Made by a program: the position numbers and the translations under genes. 64,000 bases of DNA from Baylisascaris procyonis (taxonomy: Eukaryota > Nematoda > Chromadorea > Rhabditida > Ascarididae): NCBI GenBank assembly GCA_037389465.1, contig JAZARR010000175.1, positions 1,364,001 through 1,428,000 of the forward strand, read 5' to 3'. Below the pieces are notes generated by a model. It saw only the letters and a program-made list of their open reading frames with translations, did no database searches and had not been told where the DNA came from. Shown one piece after another: positions 51,659-61,096 of this stretch; positions within the stretch are counted from its first letter, which is position 1, and every line of letters starts with the position of its first letter.

Positions 51659-52948
51659 AAAATTTCACTTACCTTTTGATTTAAGTGAAAGTAAACAATA
51701 CTGATGAACGACTCCGGAGTCGCTCTTTTAAGTGTTTGTTTATATGATCTACTAATAATCAAACCGATCGATCGTCTATTATTTACAAAAAATACCAAGA
51801 TGCATCTTATGACCAACTGGATCGGATATGCAACTTCATTTAGTGGAGATGAAAATCATGCGGAATATGACTCCGGAGTCGACCATCAGGAAGGAAGTTT
51901 AAGATTGGCATTAAACTCATAGATATGACTGCACGCTTATTTCACTCTAATAATTCACAGAAATATGACGACTGGCTTCCGTTGAATAACTCCAACCATA
52001 ACACAACGTTCAGTCATATTAAGTCAAAAACGCAATGACCATCAAAAACACACTAATAGGTGCATTTGTCGTACGACATAACCGCTCGTTTATTTCTCAG
52101 ACAACAACCGACATCATCTATATTATGTTATCGCAATTGAATATACACACATAACACGTGAAAGTTCGAACAACATCAATGGAAAAGCTGATCAAATAGG
52201 AAAATTTCTAAAGCACACGTGCTCACTTCCTTCATTTATCGAACGCTCAATGCACCGCCTTTTACCACCCACGCACACTTGCGGAGCGGTACCAAACGCG
52301 CCACTTTCAAATAATGTAGAGTCTATTGCAGCTATAAATTGAAGTGCATAAGGTAAGCGTCACTCATTAGCGATACCTATGGAAGAAGATAAGTTAAAGG
52401 AAATGGAAAGACAAATGAAAATGAGGTGATTTGTGTTTTAGAGTATAGAAAGAGGGGATACAATACTCTAAAAGAAGATATATTTTTGTGTTTTTAGCAC
52501 GCTTGAGAAAATAACGTTGCTATAGACGTTTAAAAAAAAAAAAGTTTTGTTAATAACTAAACGAAGAATTTGTCATTACAAGAAGGAAATAACACTATGT
52601 GCATTCTATAAAAAGAATCAACTAAAACGATCGAAAATTATTCATCTATTTTAAGCTTTTTTTATGAATTTATTTAAACACCCAGTGCACGTCATTTAAG
52701 GATCCTGGCTCATTGCTTGATTATATGAAGAAGGGGATGGGGGAGGAGGGGATGGGAACGGAGAGCAACAGTAATATCCCATCTTGCCTATAAGATAAAA
52801 ACAACGAGGGTTTGCTGGATTTTGATAAGTATCTGTGTACGTATTAGGTGGGATATTCTGGATTTATTTGCTTCGGAGAGGTTTGTTGTACTCATTGAAT
52901 AAAATGCTGATGCTATATCCGCTCTTCTATTTCATCGTTTTGACTTAC

Positions 52949-53024
52949 CTGTGTTTGACAGGGCATACCTTTCTGCCTTCTATGAACAGGAAGGGTCCCA
53001 ACTTATATGAATACATCTCCTCAC
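52949..53024 (-). CDS. Isolated exon-like segment
   Basis: Seventy-six bases framed by a GTTGCAG acceptor and a strong donor (CACAG|GTAAGT, plus 52943-52948). The only frame open throughout needs one base in front and leaves two. It encodes EEMYSYKLGPFLFIEGRKV and a few more residues. The good splice signals at both ends and the open frame make it a plausible exon of a minus-strand gene, perhaps the one ending at 51443. No family recognised. Confidence 0.35.
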
Positions 53025-54245
53025 CTGCAACGTTGTCTTCTACCTGTGAATGAGATACAATTTAGAGAGCTGTAAAAGACGATCAATACTCATATCATCA
53101 CTAACAGCGTTCGATATTTTTGACGTCATCGAAATTGTTTGATAGCATCACCGTTGTGTGTATGTATATAAAGGACAACTCATGATTGGTGTACTGTTTA
53201 TAGTGTTTATTAGTTCTACTTCACTTTATTGGGAATATGCGCGATTGTGCGTAAAGGTTACTTGTGTTTCTTGATTGAACAATCTAGGTTTATTTCGGTT
53301 GTGATCCCGGCTGCAATCTAAACTAGGAGCAGATTTAACCCCATCACCGCATAGAGAAAGGTCAAGCTCATTCAGCGAACTTCTGACCTGTCTAGAAACG
53401 GGACCGAATTTAACCATTCATAAAGTAATGGGTCAAAACGAGTCTTGATGCAAACTTCGCAATGCAAAATTATAACAGCGCTTGCCATTTCATATTCACT
53501 CAAAGCTATCAACTTTTGGTGTTGTTGAGTTCTTTTATTTCCTGTGCGAAGGAAATTGCTGGCTGAGAGCAGTGTCAACGAGATCAGCCACCTACCCATA
53601 AATGAAATATGACACACATGTTGGGAAGTCAACCCGCTTGAATTTGCCAGAAACTGATGTACTGTGACGCCGTAATCGTGGATTTTTCGTGGCTGCCGAT
53701 TTGTACAAAAAGTGTAATACCAATGTTCTCGATTCTCATAGGCCATTTAGCCTTTGTCTCATATCTTCCGCACAGTCGAATGTTTGGCAACAGTATCTTG
53801 GTCTTGGGTTTTGTATCCGGGGGAGGGGGGGGGGGGGGGGAGGGAGCAACAGCATTGAACATCCTCACCTGGGCAAAGTTTCCGGTTTTTTTTTTTTAAA
53901 TTTAGGATAGACATGTTGAGGTTAAAGAGCAGAAAATTTCGGAGAAAAACGTTAGGTTAGATGTGGCTGATGAATGGAAATTTTCTGCATAATCTCTTCC
54001 ATTAAGCAGTTTTTATTTGCGTTATCGAATTTATGTAATAATAATGTATAAATATTGAATTTATAAATAAATAAAATTTCATTGTTGTTTTTGTTTTGAT
54101 AAAGAATAAATATTTCAGGTTGCTAGTTGATTTATGTTGGTGAAGTGACTGCCAGACGGTTGTTGTCTCGAACGTTCTATTTGTCGTTTCGTTCTATCGA
54201 CTCGTCGTAACTCACTGTTGAAATTCTTAAAAAGCAACATCAACA
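53025..54245. other. Intergenic region upstream of the TMEM165 gene
   Basis: Contains the CRE/TATA pair, a diverged relative of the 32-kb repeat (53306-53410), and a G run at 53819-53841. A 124-codon minus-strand frame at 53372-53746 overlaps the repeat and shows no family features. Confidence 0.5.
53121..53128. promoter_or_regulatory. CRE-like palindrome with a TATAAA 37 bases downstream
   Basis: TGACGTCA at 53121-53128 is followed by ATGTATATAAAGG at about 53162-53174. The pair looks like a promoter pointing right, but no plus-strand gene starts nearby; the TMEM165 gene begins 1.1 kb away. Confidence 0.25.
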
Positions 54246-57200
54246 ATGGGGCTAATTATTTGTCGATCTCAATTTCTTTCCGTATCAGTCATTTTCTATA
54301 TTTTTTGTGTTGTCGTTTGCATATCGCATAATGAATCGCTAGAAAATGAACACAATAGAAGTTCAGAGGTATGTGTTCATTTAAAAATTATTATTTAAAT
54401 TCTTTGTGCAATGTTCACCCACATTGCCTATTTCCTTTTCTCTATTCTTAACACTTCACCTCACCCCGCCTCCCCGTATTTTTATTTAGCTCTAGTTACT
54501 TCACATTTATAAGAAATGACCGATAGGTTTGATACGTGTTGATGATATAGTTGGTCATTATTCAAATCTTGTGTTTATCTTATTGTATTTTTATGTTTAC
54601 TCGGCATATATGTTTCGCAGGCATAAACTAATATAATTTTTATATTACATTTATTTAATAATAAAATTGTCTTTTGAAATACAATCGGTATCCGTCTACC
54701 TCTTTAATAGCATTCACTGGGTGGGGATGGGAATTAATCTTACCCCTAGAATGTAGAACTGCAAGAGAAATAAACAAACAGATAATATTAGTGAGATAGT
54801 TAATTCTACACACTTTTTGAAAATTTTACCGACGAATAGAAGAAATCTACAAAAATTCACTCACTGAGGTTATTTGTTTGCTTTGATTTAATGCAAATTA
54901 AGGAGGAATTAAAATCGGTCGAGAGAGTGCAGCATCAACTCGATTTGCCGGTTGTACTAAAAGAAGGCGAAGATCTATCAAGTATCGTCGATGAGACGGT
55001 TGCGAAAGCAAGAAAAAACGAAACTGCTGTAAGTTTTTATGTTGAAATTTCTTTCTAATAGCCTTATTTCCTTTTTTTTTAAATTTTATGTTTATTTATT
55101 AATTGAATTATGTGTTTTGTTGTTTTGTTTTTTTTTTATAAATCTAATTTTTCTAATATTCAATCACTTGTAAGCATTGAAGAGGTAGTTAGCTGGATGG
55201 ATCGTTTCGTGGAGATAATCGGTAGTATTATTCCATTATGATTCATCGAAATGTCGATGCTGCCGAGCGAAGACCGCATAGAAGTGAATGTGTTGATACT
55301 CTTTCTACAATCTATGAGTTCAATTTGCAACGTGCTTATGACGTTTTTCTTATCATTATATCACCTTAACTATTTTATCATTTCTCTTCTCCCTTAAATT
55401 TCCGATTAAACCACCCGTTTTTCGGAAGTTGTGACTTCAGATTGCATCGTTGAAGTAAAACTTTGAATTAAAACTGCTCTCTCGATGTATTTTTGAATAA
55501 AATGAATGCGAAAAAAAAAAACAACTTATAGGATGTATCGTTCTATCACGCAATACTTGCTTCATTCTCGGTTATTATTGTTTCGGAGTTAGGTGATAAG
55601 ACTTGGTTTATCGCTGCTATAATGGCGATGCGTCATTCACGATTAACTGTGTTCTTCGGTGCAATGACAGCATTAGCTCTCATGACTGCGCTTTCTGGTT
55701 TGTAACTTTTTTATTTTATTTTAATTAGTAATATAAATAAGCGTTTTTTTTTTATTTTTTTAATATGAATGATTTTAAAGATAAACTTAGTTGTTATTAG
55801 AGATAAATAGCTTCCAATATGCATAAATTAAGAGCCTATACTTGCAATGGGCTAAGCATCTTTGTTTCGAAAGAGAATTGAAAATAAAATCTAATGAATC
55901 ACTGTTTTGATGATGAATGTGACGAATGGTTTTTAATAAGTTGCAACCTTTTTTTTTTTATTATAATATTGCGCATCTAAAAAGAATGTTTTAGCAATTT
56001 TTGAGTTGCACTATATTTGACAAAAGCTTTAATTACAAGTTTGCACTGTTTCATCTAGTGGAGACATTTATTTCGAGTTTCTCAATGACATAGTGAAAAA
56101 TGAAGTAAATGACAAGTAGCACTGGTCGTTGGTTAAAGAGTGAAATTCCGATAGTTTCGGATGCCATCGTGTTGGGTGGCATTATACATCACGGAAATAT
56201 GAAGTGTATGAATTTTATATATTCCTTGCATTAGAGCAATTTGCATATTGCTAAAATTTAAATAAATTTAACTTTTTATTATCGTTATCATTGTTATTCG
56301 ATGACCAATGTTGTTTATTAATTTCATTGCATTTCAGCGGGATTAGGTTGGGCAACACAGGTCATTCCAAGATCACTAACCTTCTACATATCTACTGCAT
56401 TGTTTGCTTTATTTGGGTTGAAAATGCTTCATGAAGGCTATCATATGTCACCGAATGATGGACAAGAGGAATACGAAGAAGCACAAGCTGAAGTGCATAA
56501 GAAACAGCTCCTTCGAGATACAGAAAGAGTTTCTGAAATGGAAAGTGGATCGACGCCACAAAATAAAAAGTAGTAGCTTTTTCTTCAATTTTATGATTTA
56601 TTAGTGAAGTTTTAAGTTTCAACTCCAGAGGTGATAGACAAACAAATTTCGCTTTCCTTTTTCATTAATTTATTCAAATGATTAAAAAGATATAAGTTCT
56701 TTTGTAGAACTGGAAACCGCAATCATTTATTAGTGTAAACAAACGCAACAACATTATCTTTGAATTCGATTTTCTATGATGGAATGAGGCTGCATGGAAT
56801 TTCTCTATCATTTATATGATTGGAAAGCATTTACAAGGATTGATGATAGGAGAGTTTTAGTTTTTATCTCAATAATGCTTTGGGAAGGACACGAACAATT
56901 TCATTTTTTTTCTAAATATTATTTATTTATTTATTTATTTATATTCGTGACAATGACTCGCTTATTAAATGATTCTTTGAAAGCAAAAAAATTGCATTCA
57001 AATGTCTGATGCTGAAATTGCTTTTGAAGGGGATTAACGGATTTCATAGATTCGATGAAAGAAAAATTTTTGATGATGAACATACATGTCTGTGATAGAA
57101 AAGGAGGGTGATGATATACTCTAGAAGGTCAGATAAATTTTGCCATTTGATGAAACGTCAAAAATGTTGATTACTTGCTATTGAGGGGTTGATTGCCTGA

Positions 57201-58027
57201 GGTGAGGTGAGGAGAAGTAAGGTGAAGTAAGGTGAGGTGAGGTAGAGTGAGGTTACGTGAGGTTGAGATTGAGGTTGAGCTAGAGATGAGATTAGGTGAT
57301 CTGATGTCAAGCACACTTCAGTTCCACATATGCGATTGTACGCTTTGTATCGACATTATTTCTCGAGGCATTCACGTTAACATTTCTGGCTGAATGGGGC
57401 GATCGCAGTCAACTAACAACAATTATTTTGGCCGCTCGAGAGAATGTATACGGTGTGGTACTAGGTGGTATAGCAGGTCATGCTCTATGTACTGGTATTG
57501 CGGTTATTGGTGGAAAGTTGGTTGCCACACAGATTTCTGTGAGAACAGGTAGAATTCTTATTTCTACTTAGCAACTGTTCGTAAAGGTGACTTAGATGCA
57601 TTGCAATGATCCTGTGGATATTTGCTAAGTTAGTGGGTTATTGATTAGTGAAGTTGAACGAATATTGATATTTTATTTAAATTATCGCTTATCCATATAA
57701 AAATAAGCATCGCAAAAGTTTCTTTTTTTTTTGCTTTCTCATCTTTTTTTAAAATATTTTTTTGATAGTAGGCATTCATATATTTTGATGTTTATCGAAT
57801 GGGAACTTCCATCGAACTACTCTCATTTTTCAGCTTATTTTCTAATATCGATTCAAGATGGGAAAAAGTTTGTTTCATCTACCAATGAGAGTATACTTTC
57901 TCTGTCGTTTTTTCTTTTTCTTTATTAAAAGCAATAAACTATATTCATTGTATTTTCAGTGACATTGATCGGTGGTGTGGTATTTATTATGTTCGCATTA
58001 TCAGCGTTCTTCATAAGACCCGAGTGA
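54246..58027 (+). CDS. tmem165: TMEM165/GDT1 family Golgi Mn/Ca-H transporter
   Basis: Membrane transporter of the UPF0016 (GDT1) family. In animals and yeast it keeps Golgi manganese, calcium and pH in balance for glycosylation. Exons: 54246-54368, 54903-55028, 55532-55697, 56338-56569, 57322-57548, 57960-58027. All phases match; 942 bases, 313 aa (human about 324). An N-terminal signal sequence (FLSVSVIFYIFCVVVCIS) is followed by a luminal charged segment. The first half then has the signature SELGDKTWF (Glu102, Asp105). A central charged loop (EEYEEAQAEVHKKQL) separates it from the second half with AEWGDRSQLTT (Glu240, Asp243), GHALCTGIAVIGGKL and the last helix ending in FIRPE. The two E-x-G-D-[KR] motifs form the cation site. 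Exon 2 begins after TTAAG|GAG, or three bases later. The exon 4 donor is AAAAA|GTAGTA, which holds an in-frame stop. Confidence 0.96.
56919..56942. repeat. (ATTT)n tract in TMEM165 intron 4
   Basis: About six tandem ATTT units inside the 752-base intron 4. Confidence 0.8.
57199..57299 (+). repeat. G-rich GAGGT minisatellite in TMEM165 intron 4
   Basis: About one hundred bases of GAGGTGAGGT-like 5-base units, degenerating to the right. It ends about 20 bases before the acceptor of exon 5. On the transcript it is purine-rich with many GGTGA steps, each resembling a splice donor. Confidence 0.8.
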
Positions 58028-60694
58028 GGCAACGTTTCTATGAGATTTTCCTTATATTTGTACGAAAGTTTTCTTGTTGATGTCTGATGAGACATTGAAT
58101 TTCATTAGTAATCTCGTAATTTCTATTGAGAGAGCATAACAATGTTTTTGAATTCAAGAAGACACTTATTTACAGATGTGTGGAAATAAGGTTCTTTTAT
58201 GACCGCATTGTAATATCGAAATCAGTAGGGGAGGGGTGTTGAAATAGCATTTACCCACAGCTGTGATGTTAGCGTACTCAAATTTATTGATGAAATTGAA
58301 CGATTTCTGTGAATGTTGTGCTCGATTTCTTGATTTACCGCAATGCGGCATGATGAGCTGGGGAAGCGAGGGGTGAGGTGGGGGGAGGGGGGGTGGGGAG
58401 CCGGAAAGGAAGGAGGGAGGGGGTTGTTTAGATCGAACCTTCTAAATAGTAAATGATTATTGATATCAGTTGAGGTAAAGATATCAATTTTATAGATTCT
58501 TTAAAAAGAAACTGATCAAGTATTGTTACGCTCATTTCGTTTCCAACTTTTCATCAATATATTCATTGTGCTGATATGACACTTTTCCACCATTTCAAAT
58601 GTTCCCCATTAATATTAATATTCGCTCAGCTTTAATATAATAAAGAGAGGTATGCTAGCTAAACAAAAATAGTTCACTTGATTAGGTATAGAAAGTAAAA
58701 CGTATGTAATGTTTAGTGAAATTTGGGAAAGGAGTTGATGATTTATTCAAAATGTACGTTCAACTTTTCGAAAAATAAGAAAATATATTCATGGTAAGAG
58801 GAGGTGAATATATAGAATCAGCATCATGAAGTAAATCCGTTCCCATTCCTTATCGCACAATATAGGATTACCGATTAGGTATATCAATTGCTTCGATTTG
58901 TTACGTTTAATTTGAGGAATTGTTTCAATTTCGATCCGAGTTGTTAATATCATTTACTCTGATCTAGTGATTATTCGATAATGTTATTTCTTATCATTAT
59001 CATAAATGCGATGAGATTATACCTAGTGCCTCTTTTTATTTTATATTGGCCAGTAGAGTGTTTCTATCTAGCGTGAATTGTCTCATAGTGGATGCGATAT
59101 GAAATGTAGAGATTACTAAGATGCGTTCTACGTTTAGGTTTATGATTGCGAATCTTTTGTGGAATTTTAATTTTATAAGCAAAAGAATACTTTTAAAAAA
59201 AATAAAAAAAAAAGAAATGAACTATGTGATCACGATAATCGAAAAGTCGCTATTCAGTGAAACAAAAACGCTTCTATTTTTTCGAAACATCGAAATTGCT
59301 TTAGGCGATTAATGAATATAAAGACATTAGATACTAAGAGAACATTAACAGAAAGTTTATTGCGCACTATGATGATGGGGGAAAGAAAGGAATTATAAAT
59401 TGAAATCAACTCCATATAGAAATAATTTTTTTGTGAACGCTATAAAATACTCTTTAGTATTATTTTCGTATGATTTAAATAGACTTTATTAAGTGTTTAA
59501 AGTTTTCGTTTATGAAATCGAATCGTTATCACATTCAGTGGTACTTTCTTCGACAAAGTATGGCATTTCTTATTATGTCGAATTTCCATTATTTTCCAGA
59601 TCATTTGCTATTCTATAGACTTCTTCATTAACAGATTTAGGAAAATTGTGGATTTTGATAGCATTTCAGTATTTGTTTTGAAATGTTAAAGGTCTGTGAA
59701 GTATGCACTCATGGTTGCTTCATTTAGCAGTGTTTCAATGTTGTTATAAACGACAAAAGGATTGTTTATGGGCGTTTAGTTGAAGTTTACGATAGATGAA
59801 CACTAAATTCATCATGCATCTCTTATTTCACTCTTAGATGGTAGCGGCCGTCATTAAGAGTAAAGCAGAGTGGCAAATCCAAGAACTGATTCGATGTGCT
59901 AGGTTATGTTGAAGAGACTATTTTTTGTACACTGCCATATATTTTCAACGAATGCAACATATTGAAAATGCGTCGTATATTATCTCAGCTAGCAAACACT
60001 TGTTGAAAGATAGAAACCCTAAGGGGATATGATCTCATGGAGGGGGAAAGGAGTGGGAAGGGAGGAACAATGGTACAATTCTTTCGTCGTGAAATGCTGT
60101 CTGCTTAAGTGGTACTGGTCACTCTTGTATTTCTGTCTAATAATGGTGATATGAAGTTGTGAATGTAACAACTTGCAGGTAGATTCCGGGTATTACTTTT
60201 TGTATCAATAATTTTCGTATCGAAAAAAAAACGGTTATTGATGAATTTTATACTCGGGAAGTGAATGGCATTGAAAGTTGTGATGTGATTAGGTGATGTC
60301 GATCCGATATGCTAAGATATGCATGAAAAGTGGTAATTAATTGACGTTGTGATCGTTGGGTAAACTTGGTCTCTGCTCACTTCGATTTTCTCTTTAGTGA
60401 TGTTTGCGTTGGTAATCTGTACTTGGGCCTATTTGTTGTCTTGTGATTCTTCTTTGCAATAAAACTTCTATAGATCTTCAGCTATGCAATGTAAAATTAA
60501 GCCAGATGAAGCGTAACCATTAATTAACTTATCCTGAATGATTTGCCGAATTTCGCAACGAGGAAGAGGAGATAGTCGTTGATGTGCGAAATTACTGTTC
60601 GATAAGATGTATCCCTTTATGTGCGCTGTGGATTTTGTTGCTTGGAATCACGAAACAAGTCTAGTAAATGATCTAAATCCCCGAGATCGTTTGC
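58028..60694. other. Region downstream of the TMEM165 gene
   Basis: The 3' UTR lies at the left. At 58370-58424 there is a strongly G-rich stretch with four or more G runs on the plus strand, able to form a quadruplex. No exon or RNA gene is supported in 58425-60694. Confidence 0.55.
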
Positions 60695-61096
60695 ATGAGG
60701 GATAGGTCGGGACGTCCATCCCGGTGTCTTTGTAAGGGAGATCAGCAGAATGCAGATCAACTGCTTTCTTGCAGGGCAAGAAGAGGCGATCACACGACAG
60801 ATCAAACTGTCTACCAATGTCTTGATGATCGCAATGTAGAACAAACTGTCTATAAATGCCTTGAGGCAAAACTCGGGGCGTATAAAATGGGAGCGTATTT
60901 GCTTCCAGCTCCACAGTGTGTCGGTTTCGGTCTTCACTCGGGCTCGAGCAGCAGCGGGCACGCCGGCTTGGAGCAGCCTATCGTGGTCGTCGGTCGTCGG
61001 AATCGCGCAAACAGCACTAGGGACAGTGCCGAGGCCCTATCAGGACTAGCCTTTGTCCTCCTCCCGATCTCCCTATTTCTGTGCGGTTTTGTATAA
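60695..61096 (+). CDS. 133-codon ORF with a duplicated 13-residue unit and hydrophobic tail
   Basis: The surrounding block 60640-61096 is clearly richer in GC than its neighbours. The frame contains two adjacent copies of a 13-codon unit: D-H-T-T-D-Q-T-V-Y-Q-C-L-D and D-R-N-V-E-Q-T-V-Y-K-C-L-E. Differences between them are synonymous or mostly conservative (Asp/Glu, Gln/Lys, His/Arg, TAC/TAT, TGT/TGC), which hints at coding in this frame. The C-terminus (ALSGLAFVLLPISLFLCGFV) resembles a membrane anchor or GPI-attachment tail. There is no signal peptide at the ATG, so an upstream exon would be needed. A TATAAAA at 60888-60894 lies inside the frame. The minus strand is also open here (60617-60961), so the coding strand is not certain. 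No family recognised. Confidence 0.3.
   Translation: MRDRSGRPSRCLCKGDQQNADQLLSCRARRGDHTTDQTVYQCLDDRNVEQTVYKCLEAKLGAYKMGAYLLPAPQCVGFGLHSGSSSSGHAGLEQPIVVVGRRNRANSTRDSAEALSGLAFVLLPISLFLCGFV

Noticed and set aside
52200..52320. Open minus-strand stretch with several Cys and Arg codons near 52.2-52.35 kb
   Set aside because: It has a possible TTTATAG acceptor and GTGAGC donor, but the phase fits neither neighbouring exon candidate and the peptide shows no family feature.
53372..53910. Long frames on both strands around 53.4-53.9 kb
   Set aside because: One overlaps a diverged repeat and the others translate a G run; no domain or splice support.
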